Shown: positions 43,790-53,602 of the stretch, piece after piece
Layout: each line of letters opens with the position of its first letter
Numbering within the stretch: the first letter of the stretch is position 1
From: Pectinatus haikarae
Lineage (GTDB): Bacteria > Bacillota > Negativicutes > Selenomonadales > Selenomonadaceae
NCBI RefSeq assembly: GCF_030813505.1
Contig: NZ_JAUSUE010000003.1
Direction: 5' to 3' (one strand)
Length of the DNA: 64,000 nt
Notes under the pieces: model-generated
Database searches by the model: none
Told to the model about the DNA's origin: nothing
Seen by the model: the letters and a program-made list of their open reading frames with translations, nothing else
Made by a program: the position numbers and the translations under genes

Positions 43790-44726
43790 TTTTTTCACCT
43801 TTATTACTTATGTTGTTATCCAAATTTAATTTGCATGTAGTTCTGGAAACTCGTTCGACAGGTTCGGGATGTATTACAACATCTACGGTCGCTCCCATAG
43901 TTTTTTTAATGTCCATTTCAATGGCATCACAGACTTTATGCACATCGCCTAAACTCATGCCGCAGTCAAAATTTATATGTGCATCTATCATTTTATATGC
44001 ACCGGATGAACGTGTACGTAAATTATGATATCCCAATACAGCTTCATATTTCATAAATATATTCGATATCTTTTTTTCATATTCGGCTGACAAGCTCGCA
44101 TCTGTCAGATCCCGCGTACTCTTAACGATCATTTTATAACCTGCCCGAAAGATTATCATCGCTACTGCTATTGCCACTACCGGATCAAGCCAATACCATC
44201 CCAGAATATGTATACCACAAAGCCCTATCAGCACTCCCACCGAAGTCCAAACATCAGACTGCAAATGCAGTCCGTCAGCTTCGAGTGCCTGTGAATCAGT
44301 TTTCCTTGCGACGGAAATCAATCTGCGCGAAACTAGTAAGTTGATGATTATAGAAACAAACATTATCGCGATGCCATATTCAATATCCTGTATCTGCGGA
44401 TTAGAACGGAATTTATCGAAAGTTTCATAAATTATCATTACAGCGGCCAGAACTATAAGCACTGCCTCGATTGCCGAAGATAAATTTTCATATTTACCAT
44501 AGCCATAGTCATATTTTTGATCAGGCGGTATCATTGCCTTTCTGACTGCCCAAAAAGCAATCATAGCGGCAATAAGGTCGACACCTGAATGCATTGCCTC
44601 TGAGATCAAGCTCATTGCGCCGACATATAGGCCCACACAAAGTTTCAGTACGACTAGTATTGTATTCGATATCACTGACAAATATGCTGTACGCCGTTTC
44701 AAAACACCATGTGCAGCCGTATCCAT
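43782..44726 (-). CDS. Cation diffusion facilitator (CDF) metal exporter
   Basis: A 314-residue CDF-family antiporter with six helices (about 15-210) and a C-terminal cytoplasmic metal-sensing domain. The transport-site acids are in HSGVD (helix 2) and HLQSD (helix 5), the zinc/manganese/iron pattern. Zinc, manganese or iron are possible cargo. I start it at the ATG at 44726 behind GAGAGG. It overlaps the DUF951 gene. Confidence 0.92.
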   Translation of the reverse strand: MDTAAHGVLKRRTAYLSVISNTILVVLKLCVGLYVGAMSLISEAMHSGVDLIAAMIAFWAVRKAMIPPDQKYDYGYGKYENLSSAIEAVLIVLAAVMIIYETFDKFRSNPQIQDIEYGIAIMFVSIIINLLVSRRLISVARKTDSQALEADGLHLQSDVWTSVGVLIGLCGIHILGWYWLDPVVAIAVAMIIFRAGYKMIVKSTRDLTDASLSAEYEKKISNIFMKYEAVLGYHNLRTRSSGAYKMIDAHINFDCGMSLGDVHKVCDAIEMDIKKTMGATVDVVIHPEPVERVSRTTCKLNLDNNISNKGEKNE

Positions 44727-44848
44727 TATTTTACCTCTCATTCAAATACAATTTATAATAAGCACAAAAAATTAATCTGCGGAAAACCGCAGTTTAATTT
44801 ATTTACATTATAGTAGCATACAACATACCAAAAGTAAAGGTTACGGCT

Positions 44849-45499
44849 TTACAGCATACCGATTTTAGTTATATGAGAAACTTTATAACCTAGTTTTTGA
44901 AGATCAACTGTGATTTCATTCAAATCCGGAAAAGTTCCGCGAATAATTGCCTCAGAATCACCATTAGGTGTGTTAAAAGAAACAAAACTGTCAATATTCA
45001 GCTGGTGCTTTGCAAATACATCGGCAATCTCTTTGGTCGCACCGATTTTATCCTTAAAATCAAGAGTAACACGCATTTTACCGCTGGCCAGCCCCATTAC
45101 CTTTACCAATACACGGAAAATATCCGTTTCAGTTATTATGCCTACCAACACCCCAACACTGCTCACTACCGGCATACCGCCTATTTTATTATTGCACATC
45201 AGCAGCGCTGCTTCTTCAACAGTTGCTTCATCAGAAACACAAACTATCGGAGCAGACATTACATCGCTGACCGGCATTTTTGCCAGTAGCGAATTTATTT
45301 CATACTTAGCCAAGGTAGTCGCAGGGGAAGGAGCTATGCGTGAAATGTCACGATCACTTATAATACCTACTACTTTGCCGTCTTTCATAACAGGCAAACG
45401 GCGAAAATGATTCATTTTCATGAGTCCCGCAGCCTCATCCACAGGAGTATCCGCTGAAACAGTAATTGGGTTTCTTGTCATATAGCTTGATACAAACAC
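44849..45499 (-). CDS. CBS-pair and ACT domain protein (AcuB-like)
   Basis: A 216-residue cytoplasmic protein. Two CBS motifs (residues 1-60 and 75-135; YMTRNPITVSADTPVDEAA and DVMSAPIVCVSDEATVEEAA) precede an ACT domain (about 140-216, KMRVTLDFKDKIGATKEIAD). CBS pairs bind adenine nucleotides and ACT domains often bind amino acids. The liv genes end 157 bases upstream on the same strand, so a link to branched-chain amino-acid sensing is possible. The start is GTG, nine bases after AAAGGAG. Confidence 0.9.
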   Translation of the reverse strand: MFVSSYMTRNPITVSADTPVDEAAGLMKMNHFRRLPVMKDGKVVGIISDRDISRIAPSPATTLAKYEINSLLAKMPVSDVMSAPIVCVSDEATVEEAALLMCNNKIGGMPVVSSVGVLVGIITETDIFRVLVKVMGLASGKMRVTLDFKDKIGATKEIADVFAKHQLNIDSFVSFNTPNGDSEAIIRGTFPDLNEITVDLQKLGYKVSHITKIGML

Positions 45500-45655
45500 A
45501 TTATCAGACTCCTTTCATAAATGGAGACTTAATTCAGACGGAGTTTTGACGCCGCCTGAATAGTAGTCAAAATTATCCAAGGACTTAGCCCTCTCTTTAT
45601 TCACCGCTTACAGAAGCGGGAGTATTAGAGCGGGTAGTCATCGGATTAACAGCCA

Positions 45656-46369
45656 TTATCCGCCAAGATATGCCTTACGCACGTCCTCGCTGGCAGACAG
45701 CTCTTTAGCATCGCCGCTGAGCGTGATTTTTCCGGTTTCCAAAACATAGGCACGATTAGCTATTGATAACGCCATATTAGCATTCTGTTCTACAAGAAGA
45801 ATAGTTGTTCCTGCTTTATTTATATCCTTTATTATCTCAAAAATTTCTTTTATCAAGAGAGGCGCCAATCCCATAGATGGTTCATCAAGCAGAAGAAGAC
45901 GCGGACTGCTCATAAGAGCACGTCCCATCGCAAGCATTTGCTGTTCACCGCCTGACAGCGTGCCTGCCTCTTGTTTTTTGCGTTCGGCAAGACGGGGAAA
46001 ATGTTTGAATACTCTTTCCAGATCGCTTTTTATGCCATTCTTATCTGTTCTGATATAAGCTCCTAGTTCAAGATTTTCCATAACTGTCATATTGGCAAAA
46101 ATACGGCGGCCTTCCGGTACCTGGGATATCCCATATTCGACAATTTTATGTGCCGGCTGCCCGCTTATCGTCTTATCTTCAAACGATATTGTTCCTGTTT
46201 TAGGTTTAAGCAGCCCGGAAACAGTGCGCAGAGTGGTAGACTTGCCTGCACCATTAGCGCCAATAAGCGTGACTATCTCACCTTGGTCCACCTCAAGGCT
46301 TATTCCTTTGATTGCATGAATAGCACCATAAAAAACATTTATATCATCCATTTTCAACATTATAGCCAT
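45656..46369 (-). CDS. livF: Branched-chain amino-acid ABC transporter ATPase LivF
   Basis: A 237-residue ABC ATPase. Walker A is GANGAGKST, the signature is LSGGEQQML, Walker B is RLLLLDEPS, and the H-loop region is VEQNANMAL. The NVFYGAIHAIKGISLEV start and short length are typical of LivF. It pairs with LivG and energises the LivHM permease. The livG stop is two bases before its ATG. Confidence 0.95.
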   Translation of the reverse strand: MAIMLKMDDINVFYGAIHAIKGISLEVDQGEIVTLIGANGAGKSTTLRTVSGLLKPKTGTISFEDKTISGQPAHKIVEYGISQVPEGRRIFANMTVMENLELGAYIRTDKNGIKSDLERVFKHFPRLAERKKQEAGTLSGGEQQMLAMGRALMSSPRLLLLDEPSMGLAPLLIKEIFEIIKDINKAGTTILLVEQNANMALSIANRAYVLETGKITLSGDAKELSASEDVRKAYLGG

Positions 46370-46371
46370 TA

Positions 46372-47145
46372 TTAAGCCTCCTCACCAAGATAAGCACGGA
46401 TAACCTCCGGATTTTTCTTAATCTCATCAGGCACTCCCTGGGCTATAATAGAACCATATTCCAGCACATATATACGTTCACAGATTCCCATTACGAGACT
46501 CATATCATGTTCGATAAGCAAGATGGAAAGAGCATATTCTTTTCTTATCCAGCTGATCATGTCCATAAGCTCGTTTGTTTCCTGCGGATTCATTCCGGCC
46601 GCAGGTTCATCCAAAAGCAAAAGCTGCGGATGTGTAGCCAACGCGCGCGCTATTTCCAGACGGCGCTGTGCACCATAGGGCAGATTTTTTGCTATTTCGT
46701 CGGCCTTATCTTCCAGCTTAAATATTTTCAGCAGTTCCCGCCCGGTTTCTTCAATCTGACGTTCCTGTTTGATGTAACGGCCAAAACGAAACGCAGCTTC
46801 CAGCAAATTATAATTCAAATGAGTATGATAGGCAATTTTTACATTATCCAAAACACTCAGCTCAGAAAACAGACGTATATTTTGAAAGGTTCTGGCAAGT
46901 CCTCTCTGTGTGATCTGGGATGGTTTCATCCCCAGCAAACTCCTTCCGTCTAAAGAAAGAGTCCCTGAGGTTGGCTGATAAACTCCCGTAAAAAGATTAA
47001 ATGCCGTCGTCTTTCCTGCTCCGTTCGGACCGATAAGTCCCACTAATTCGCCTTTATTTATAGTCATATTAAAATTGCTGACAGCTTTTAACCCGCCGAA
47101 CAATTTTGATATGTTCTTTGCCTCCAACAATATGCTCATACTCAT
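46372..47145 (-). CDS. livG: Branched-chain amino-acid ABC transporter ATPase LivG
   Basis: A 257-residue ABC ATPase. Walker A is GPNGAGKTT, Walker B LLLLDEPAAGMNP, and the LivG-type GLARTFQNIRLF is present. The LSGGQ signature is replaced by LPYGAQRRLE, as usual in LivG. It overlaps the livM stop by four bases. Confidence 0.95.
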   Translation of the reverse strand: MSMSILLEAKNISKLFGGLKAVSNFNMTINKGELVGLIGPNGAGKTTAFNLFTGVYQPTSGTLSLDGRSLLGMKPSQITQRGLARTFQNIRLFSELSVLDNVKIAYHTHLNYNLLEAAFRFGRYIKQERQIEETGRELLKIFKLEDKADEIAKNLPYGAQRRLEIARALATHPQLLLLDEPAAGMNPQETNELMDMISWIRKEYALSILLIEHDMSLVMGICERIYVLEYGSIIAQGVPDEIKKNPEVIRAYLGEEA

Positions 47146-48083
47146 TTCCCCCCTTTAAAACGTTTAAAAATGGGCAAACTCGTAATTTCGATATTGCCGA
47201 ACAACCCCTGCGGACGATAAAACATGAGCGCAATAAGGACAACGGCATATATGCTCATTCGCAGTTCAGGCCAATCGGAAAGCAGCGCCGAGATAGTAGT
47301 AAGAATAAATGCTCCTGCTATGGAGCCGGTAATAGAACCCATGCCGCCCATAACCACCATTATCAGATAGTTAAATGATGATAAAAAAGTAAAGGACGAC
47401 GGATGCACTATATAGAAAGTATGGGCAAAGAGACATCCTGCCACTCCGGCAAAGCCTGCTCCTACGGTAAAAGCAAGCACTTTGTACTTTGTCGTATTCA
47501 CACCCATAGCCTCCGCAGCTATTTCGTTTTCGCGAATTGCCACACAGGCACGGCCAAACGATGAATTCACATAATTTTTTATAAAAAATACTACAAACAG
47601 CATTACAAAAAACGCCCATGCAAAATTTGTAGATTTGGGAATTCCCATAAAACCGGCCGCTCCGCCCACGTAATTGACATTCATTATAACGATACGAATT
47701 ATTTCGCCCAGTCCTAATGTAGCTATAGCAAGATAGTCACCGCTGAGTCTCATCGTCGGCAGACCGATAAGGCAGCCTATGATAGCCGCCGTTACAAATG
47801 CCGTAATTAAACCGACAATAAAAGGCATATGAAAATTAACCGACAAAACAGCTCCCGTATAAGCTCCTATAGCCATAAAGCCTGCATGTCCCAAAGAAAA
47901 TTGGCCTGTATAGCCATTTATAAGATTAAGACTTACAGACATAATTATATTTATACAGATTACAATTATATTAAGCTGCCAAAAAGGATCCAAGGCTTCA
48001 GAAGAGATCAATCCCTGCAATACTGCAAAGACAATTAGGCTGATAACTATTGCCTTAAGATCTGTTTTACGCAATGAATTCAT
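47142..48083 (-). CDS. livM: Branched-chain amino-acid ABC transporter permease LivM
   Basis: A 313-residue inner-membrane permease with eight or more helices. The EAA-like loop that contacts the ATPases is visible (ACVAIRENEIAAEAMGVNTTKYK). LNLINGYTGQFSLGHAGFMAIGA is a family hallmark. It lies between livH and livG with short or overlapping junctions. Confidence 0.95.
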   Translation of the reverse strand: MNSLRKTDLKAIVISLIVFAVLQGLISSEALDPFWQLNIIVICINIIMSVSLNLINGYTGQFSLGHAGFMAIGAYTGAVLSVNFHMPFIVGLITAFVTAAIIGCLIGLPTMRLSGDYLAIATLGLGEIIRIVIMNVNYVGGAAGFMGIPKSTNFAWAFFVMLFVVFFIKNYVNSSFGRACVAIRENEIAAEAMGVNTTKYKVLAFTVGAGFAGVAGCLFAHTFYIVHPSSFTFLSSFNYLIMVVMGGMGSITGSIAGAFILTTISALLSDWPELRMSIYAVVLIALMFYRPQGLFGNIEITSLPIFKRFKGGK

Positions 48084-48092
48084 TTATCACAC

Positions 48093-48980
48093 CTACACTT
48101 TCTCGTTAGTATTTTTGCCCAAGAGACCTGACGGTTTAAAAAGTAAAACCAATATCAATATGGCAAAAGCTGCCGCATCACGAAAAGTAGAAGAAATAAA
48201 ACCGCTTACCAGTGCTTCTATAATGCCCAGAATAATACCGCCGGCAGCGGCTCCCGGTAAGATGCCTATGCCGCCAAGAACAGCTGCAACAAAAGCCTTA
48301 AGGCCCGGCATTATTCCCATGAGAGGATCAATGGAATTGTAATAAATCCCCACCAATACTCCCGCAGCGGCAGCCAGGGCCGAACCTATCCCGAACGTTA
48401 CTGAAATAATCCTGTTAGAGTTTATCCCCATCAACTGCGCCGTCTCAGTATCAAAGGAAACAGCACGCATAGCCTTTCCCACTTTCGTATACTGGACTAT
48501 ATAGGTCAAAATAGCCATAAGAATTATTGTTATGGCAAAAATCATTATCTGCTGATTATTAATAATAAACGGTCCTATATGATAAGCAGCATCATCCAGA
48601 AGACTGGGAAAAGTCCTCGGCTGCGGCGTAACAAAATACATCATTGTATACTCAAGAAAAAATGATACACCAATCGCTGTTATCAATACAGATATACGTG
48701 GTGCTGAACGCAGCGGTCTATATGCAAACCTTTCTATAAGCATCCCCAATATTCCTGTCAGAAGCATTGATACAAGCAAAGCAGGCAAAACCGGCCAATT
48801 CATTATAGTTATGCAAAAAAAGCCGATATACGCACCAACCATATAGATATCGCCATGCGCAAAGTTTATAAGTTTGATAATGCCATATACCATGGTATAT
48901 CCTAAAGCAATCAGCGCATAAATACTCCCCAGCGATATTCCATTGATCAGCTGCTGCAGGAACTGATCCATAATCCCCAT
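48093..48980 (-). CDS. livH: Branched-chain amino-acid ABC transporter permease LivH
   Basis: A 295-residue permease and partner of LivM. Family parts are GISLGSIYALIALGYTMVYG and IKLINFAHGDIYMVGAYIGF, and the coupling loop MRAVSFDTETAQLMGINSNR. It follows livK after a 383-base gap that carries its own promoter and an attenuator-like leader. RBS is GGGGG, seven bases before the ATG. Confidence 0.95.
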   Translation of the reverse strand: MGIMDQFLQQLINGISLGSIYALIALGYTMVYGIIKLINFAHGDIYMVGAYIGFFCITIMNWPVLPALLVSMLLTGILGMLIERFAYRPLRSAPRISVLITAIGVSFFLEYTMMYFVTPQPRTFPSLLDDAAYHIGPFIINNQQIMIFAITIILMAILTYIVQYTKVGKAMRAVSFDTETAQLMGINSNRIISVTFGIGSALAAAAGVLVGIYYNSIDPLMGIMPGLKAFVAAVLGGIGILPGAAAGGIILGIIEALVSGFISSTFRDAAAFAILILVLLFKPSGLLGKNTNEKV

Positions 48981-49258
48981 CAGAAAGCCCCCATTACATT
49001 TTATTTTTTTAATAAATACATAATACTATAATCAAAAGTTAAATAAATGAGAATTGCAACACTGCACTGTCCCGTGCACTCATAATTCTTGTTAAAAAAC
49101 ACTTTGACCATGTACCACTATTTGGCTGGCTCCTAATTATAGACAAAAATAAAACCTTCAGCCGACCAGCTAAAGGTTCCGATGCCAACCAGTGCTTCAA
49201 CCTAAGCAGCTCACCGTTGAGCACATATCAACTATTATAAACATACGATCAGTTATAT
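48981..49258 (-). promoter_or_regulatory. Attenuator-like leader RNA upstream of livHMGF
   Basis: The RNA expected from the promoter at 49264-49293 has a 5' part with GTGCT...AGCAC and GGTT...AACC pairing options. A terminator-like stem AACCTTTAGC/GCTGAAGGTT (49153-49178, one G-U pair) with TTATTTTTG then follows. The AACC strand is shared, so the two folds exclude each other. A later hairpin (TGCAC/GTGCA) lies near 49065. A short frame from GTG 49224 is rich in leucine (VLNGELLRLKHWLASEPLAG), without a ribosome site. I do not recognise a known riboswitch class. Confidence 0.45.
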
Positions 49259-49263
49259 TTGAT

Positions 49264-49307
49264 ATTATATGTTACAGATTATATTATTGTCAATATCAGT
49301 CTGATAT
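49264..49307 (-). promoter_or_regulatory. livH promoter with overlapping operator-like palindrome
   Basis: On the minus strand TTGACA (49288-49293), an 18-base spacer and TATAAT (49264-49269) form a near-consensus promoter. A perfect dyad, ATATCAG-T-CTGATAT (49293-49307), touches the -35 box, as an operator would. Confidence 0.65.
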
Positions 49308-49363
49308 CTGCCAATCCTTCAGTCAATTCCAGCCGAACCGACCGAAATTGACCGTCCCCCTGA

Positions 49364-50545
49364 TCAATTTTCCGGGGCTATCTTTTCCCGCATAACTTTA
49401 TTGCCATCTTTCATTTCAATTATTACGGCAGATTTTATAGGATTATGATCCTTATTTATACTGATAACACCAGTTCCTACCTGAATATCCTTCAGATTTT
49501 CCAATGCATCACGTATTTTTTGCGGATCGCTGCTCTTAGCCTGTTTAATGGCTTCAATCAGCATTTTTCCGGCATCATATCCCAAGGCTGCAAAAACATT
49601 AGGTTCCTTGCCGTTATTTTCTTTTTCAAACATTTTTATAAAATTCTGCACATCTTTATCCTGATCGGAATAATGTGTACTGTAAAATGTATTGTTCAGC
49701 GGATCTTTGCCCGCTATATCTATAACCTTTGTATCATCCCAGCCGTCCGTACCAAGTAAAGGTGCTGTTATTCCCAGTTCACGCGCCTGTTTTACTATTT
49801 TGCCGACTTCTTCATAATAAGCAGGAATAAAAATTATATCCGGGTTGGCTGCTTTTATTTTTGTGAGTGTTGTCTTAAAATCCTGATCCTTCTGGACAAA
49901 AGCTTCTTCGTCGACGATCTGCCCGCCTGATGCTTCAAATTTTTCTCTGAATACCTTTCCCAGACTTTTTGAATAATCCGTGCTTGAATCAACATAAATA
50001 ACCGCTGTTTTTGCATGTAGTGTTTTAACTGCAAAGGTAGACATTACTTCTCCCTGCTGCGGATCAATAAAGCAGCTGCGAAAAACAAAGGGCTTAACCT
50101 TGCCATTATCATCTACAGTTACCTTCGGGCTGGTAGCTGCCGGTGCGATAAGAGGAATCTTGCTGTCTGTCACGATTGGCGATGAAGCTAAAACATCACC
50201 GGTAGTAGCCGGTCCGACAATAGCTGAAACCTTATCCGTAACCAACTTTGTTGTCGCATTAGCTGACTCTGATGCTTCCGATTTGCTGTCTACTTCTTCA
50301 AGCTCAATTTTCTTTCCGTCGATTCCGCCTGCATCATTTACTTCCTTAACTGCCAATCTCAACCCGTCCAAAGCAGCTGAACCATAATTTGCGGCATTTC
50401 CGGTAAGCTCGAAATTCGCTCCGATTTTGATGGTATTGGCATCATCTGCATTCTTTTGTCCGCCACAGCCGGAAAGAACTGCTGACATCATTGTCACACC
50501 AAGAAGCGTACCGACAATTTTTAAACGCTTTCCCTTTAATTCCAT
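49364..50545 (-). CDS. livK: Branched-chain amino-acid-binding lipoprotein LivK/LivJ
   Basis: A 393-residue solute-binding protein. The lipobox is AVLSGCGGQ with Cys 27 as the lipidated residue. The mature part is a Leu/Ile/Val-binding two-lobed fold (IKIGANFELTGNAANYGSAA, SAIVGPATTGDVLA, IPLIAPAATSP). It is anchored to the cytoplasmic membrane and feeds LivHM. RBS is AGGAGGAG. Its own promoter lies about 170 bases upstream. Confidence 0.95.
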   Translation of the reverse strand: MELKGKRLKIVGTLLGVTMMSAVLSGCGGQKNADDANTIKIGANFELTGNAANYGSAALDGLRLAVKEVNDAGGIDGKKIELEEVDSKSEASESANATTKLVTDKVSAIVGPATTGDVLASSPIVTDSKIPLIAPAATSPKVTVDDNGKVKPFVFRSCFIDPQQGEVMSTFAVKTLHAKTAVIYVDSSTDYSKSLGKVFREKFEASGGQIVDEEAFVQKDQDFKTTLTKIKAANPDIIFIPAYYEEVGKIVKQARELGITAPLLGTDGWDDTKVIDIAGKDPLNNTFYSTHYSDQDKDVQNFIKMFEKENNGKEPNVFAALGYDAGKMLIEAIKQAKSSDPQKIRDALENLKDIQVGTGVISINKDHNPIKSAVIIEMKDGNKVMREKIAPEN

Positions 50546-50963
50546 GAAACTCCTCCTATTAAGATACCTTACTTAGATTTTTAAAAGCATCTTTCCCCAG
50601 GTATGAACTTGATTATACGACGACCGCTTACACTGCAATCAGCTCAGTTGAACCCCGATCTCTATCTCGTATAAAAAAGAGCATTAACTGCCATTCTTAT
50701 TGCAATAAATATATTATAGTTTGCAAGTATACACTAGTCAAGAAAAAATTTTAGGGTTATATCGTTTATATATACAAAAAAAACTTCTTATCCTCATTTT
50801 AGGAAAAAATATAAATAGTATTTTTCATAATTCCTTTAAAATATGAAAAGGGGACAAAAAATCATACTATTCTCTCCTGATGCACAATATAATTGTTCCT
50901 GATAAAATCAGGCAATATCGCTACTCAGATATACTGTGCTATAATAAACCAGAGGTGAATTAT
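50546..50963. promoter_or_regulatory. Divergent region between livK and manA, with livK promoter
   Basis: On the minus strand TTGACT (50736-50741) and TATAAT (50713-50718), 17 bases apart, give a good livK promoter and a leader of about 160 bases. The rest is AT-rich, and AGAGGTG precedes manA. Confidence 0.65.
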
Positions 50964-51929
50964 ATGCTATATCCATTAAAATTAAAAGCTCCCCTTAAAG
51001 ATTACATTTGGGGCGGAACCAGACTGAAAAACGAGTATGGAAAAGAAACAGATTTGCCAACGATTGCGGAAAGTTGGGAATTGTCATGTCACCAGGCCGG
51101 CTTAAACATTATTGAAAATGGTATCTTCAAAGGACAAACCCTGCCTGAATGCATTTCCCATTTGGGCAAAAAAATCATAGGCACAAAAGCAGCCAGTCTT
51201 GATTACTTTCCCTTGCTTATAAAATTAATAGATGCCCATGATAATCTATCCGTACAGGTACATCCAAATGATGACTATGCTCAAGCAGTAGAAGGCGAAC
51301 CCGGCAAAACCGAAATGTGGTACATAGTCGATGCCGAACCCGGTGCAAAATTGATTTATGGCTTTAAAAATAAAATAAGCCGGGATGAATTTGAAAAACG
51401 TATAACTGATAATACCTTGCTTGATATATGCAATCAGGTTTCTGTAAAAAAGGGCGATGTATTCTTCATTTCCTCCGGCACACTGCATGCCATCGGCAAA
51501 GGTATACTCATAGCTGAAATACAACAAAATTCCAATACAACATATCGTGTTTATGACTATGGCAGAAAAGGCAAGGACGGCAATCCACGAGAACTGCATA
51601 TAGCAAAAGCCCTGACGGTAACCGATCTGCATCCGCCGGCACAGAAAAAAGGCGCAATTGGCTCCATAAGCATTTTTTCTGACTATAAAATAAAACTATT
51701 ATCCCAATGCTCTTTATTTACAGTATATCTTTTTACTATTGCCGGCAACTGCACACTCTGCGCAGACAATGAATCCTTCCATTCTTTGCTTGTACTGAAC
51801 GGTGAACTATGCCTTGATGCACCCAACGAAAGTTTAATATTAAAAAAAGGAGACAGTGTATTTATCCCAGCTTCCATGGGAGATTATCGCATCAACGGTA
51901 TGGGAGAATTTATTTTAACGACTCTCTAA
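50964..51929 (+). CDS. manA: Mannose-6-phosphate isomerase, class I
   Basis: A 321-residue zinc enzyme that interconverts mannose-6-phosphate and fructose-6-phosphate. Metal ligands lie in SVQVHPNDDYA, KTEMWYI and SGTLHAIG. The N-terminus (LYPLKLKAPLKDYIWGGTRL) is typical of Firmicute ManA. I start it at the ATG at 50964 behind AGAGGTG; the frame extends to 50880 but lacks a ribosome site there. It is a single gene. Confidence 0.93.
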   Translation: MLYPLKLKAPLKDYIWGGTRLKNEYGKETDLPTIAESWELSCHQAGLNIIENGIFKGQTLPECISHLGKKIIGTKAASLDYFPLLIKLIDAHDNLSVQVHPNDDYAQAVEGEPGKTEMWYIVDAEPGAKLIYGFKNKISRDEFEKRITDNTLLDICNQVSVKKGDVFFISSGTLHAIGKGILIAEIQQNSNTTYRVYDYGRKGKDGNPRELHIAKALTVTDLHPPAQKKGAIGSISIFSDYKIKLLSQCSLFTVYLFTIAGNCTLCADNESFHSLLVLNGELCLDAPNESLILKKGDSVFIPASMGDYRINGMGEFILTTL

Positions 51930-52019
51930 AGCAATCATGGTATATACCTGGCTGCCTCCGAAATCAGCTTTTATCATTGCAAAAAGCTTCACACCAGATT
52001 ATTTTTTCATGCAGACAAA

Positions 52020-52048
52020 AAAAAGCCTTCTTCCATGGGAAGAAGGCT
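52020..52048 (-). terminator. Terminator of tRNA-Lys
   Basis: AGCCTTCTTCC and GGAAGAAGGCT form a perfect 11-base stem. Read on the minus strand, a long T-run follows, directly after the tRNA-Lys gene. Confidence 0.85.
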
Positions 52049-52059
52049 CTATAACCAAA

Positions 52060-52135
52060 TGGTGGCTCACCCGAGATTCGAACTCGGGACACCCTGATTA
52101 AAAGTCAGGTGCTCTGCCAACTGAGCTAGTGAACC
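52060..52135 (-). tRNA. tRNA-Lys(TTT)
   Basis: A 76-base tRNA with CCA encoded. Acceptor GGTTCAC/GTGAGCC, anticodon loop CTTTTAA (anticodon TTT) and GTTCGAATC T loop are all clear. Confidence 0.95.
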
Positions 52136-52211
52136 ATTTAAGTGCCGCTCATCAAGCCGACTATGATATTATACTAAGCTAAGAAAGATTTGTCAACACT
52201 TTTATCGATTT

Positions 52212-53450
52212 TTATTTTTGCAGCTGCCATTCATCAATAATGCTGCCATCCTGTTTATACGCTTTTACCGCAAATTTATGCATATCAGCATCCAGTTTCA
52301 GATACATTGGCTCAGAAACAGGATTAAAAAATTCTTCGTCAGTGCTTTTTTGCGGAGAATTTTTCCATGCCTGATCACCGCTCCTGCCCGTAGAGACATA
52401 GACTGCTGGGCTGCCGCCAAAGCTTAAAGGCTCAGTACGTGAATAAGAATGTATATGCGCACTGAACACTGCGTCAACACCATGTCTGCTTATTATAGGC
52501 AAAAATGTTTCACCGATATTATTCAAGGAACCGTCAAGAGGGATTTTCCACGGTTGCCTGTGCATCAGCACTATTTTCCACGGCAGATTCGACATGGCTA
52601 AATCTTTATCCAGCCATTCTGCCTGTTCCTTAAAAAGATTAGGCAGTGCCGCCTGCTGCTCCTCAAGCTGTGTATCCAGTACCACAAAATGCACTGGCCC
52701 GTAATCAAAAGAATAGGCATGTTTTTGGATGCCGTATGAACTGTTTTCAGGAACATCAAAAAGGAGCTGGAAAATTTTTGGTCCAACCGGTTTCCAATCA
52801 AGATCATATGTTTCATGATTTCCCATAACAGGAGCGACAGGTATTGCATTAGAAAATTTGGCTATACCACCGAGCCATGCCCGCCATTGCGATAAGTCCA
52901 TACCATTATCGACCAAATCGCCCATATTTATAAAGAAATCTATATCCGCATTTTTCGCATATGCTTCGTTGGCTGTTTTTTCCCACACAGAATAATCAGC
53001 AGATTGTGAATCACCGAAAATAATGGCCGACAACGTCAATTTATTTTCATCAGGAGTAGAAAAAGCATACCAATCAGAAAATCCGGCACCCGAACTCACA
53101 CGATACCTGTAAGCTGTGTTGGGATCAAGCGAGCGAAGCTTCACCGTATATACTGATGTAGCTTCGTCAAAGGAAGAAACAGTTGCTTCATAGCTTACAT
53201 CACAGTGTTCTGCATACGAAAGCTCCAGCAGCCCCGTATCATTTTTCCTGCCAAGCCATGAAATAGTCCTGCCATGCGGCGCATCAGGCGGAATAGTCTG
53301 CCAGACGTAAAAGGGTTTTCCTTCAGCTTCATCAATTATATTTTCCGGTTTTTTTTCAATACCTGTATATATTTGGGGATAAAACATATATAAAATCCCC
53401 AGGAAAAGAATAATTATGCATATTGCCAGCGTGATAATCTTCCTAGACAT
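52212..53450 (-). CDS. Membrane-anchored metallophosphoesterase with purple-acid-phosphatase-like N-terminal domain
   Basis: A 412-residue protein with one N-terminal membrane anchor (about 4-26), so the rest is probably exported. A fibronectin-III-like domain (about 45-140; SLDPNTAYRYRV) precedes a calcineurin-like phosphoesterase. Its metal motifs are GDSQS, NMGDLVDNG, VMGNHE, VLMHRQP and FSAHIHSYSR. The substrate is unknown. I start it at ATG 53450, six bases after GAGGAG. Confidence 0.88.
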   Translation of the reverse strand: MSRKIITLAICIIILFLGILYMFYPQIYTGIEKKPENIIDEAEGKPFYVWQTIPPDAPHGRTISWLGRKNDTGLLELSYAEHCDVSYEATVSSFDEATSVYTVKLRSLDPNTAYRYRVSSGAGFSDWYAFSTPDENKLTLSAIIFGDSQSADYSVWEKTANEAYAKNADIDFFINMGDLVDNGMDLSQWRAWLGGIAKFSNAIPVAPVMGNHETYDLDWKPVGPKIFQLLFDVPENSSYGIQKHAYSFDYGPVHFVVLDTQLEEQQAALPNLFKEQAEWLDKDLAMSNLPWKIVLMHRQPWKIPLDGSLNNIGETFLPIISRHGVDAVFSAHIHSYSRTEPLSFGGSPAVYVSTGRSGDQAWKNSPQKSTDEEFFNPVSEPMYLKLDADMHKFAVKAYKQDGSIIDEWQLQK

Positions 53451-53602
53451 AAAACACTCCTCATTTAAAAATATACACGCTGAATTCATTCATTACATAA
53501 AAAATAAACAAAATATAACGCTTAAACATTTATCAGGAAAAAGAAATTATTTTTTATCAATTTTCAGGCAGTATTGCCAATTCTGCATCACTGCTTCATT
53601 TT

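Noticed and set aside
49100..49125. T-box-like word GTGGTACATGG in the livH leader
   Set aside because: The conserved TGGNACC is not met (TGGTACA), no AGAGAG or AGTA motifs precede it, and no terminator pairs with it.
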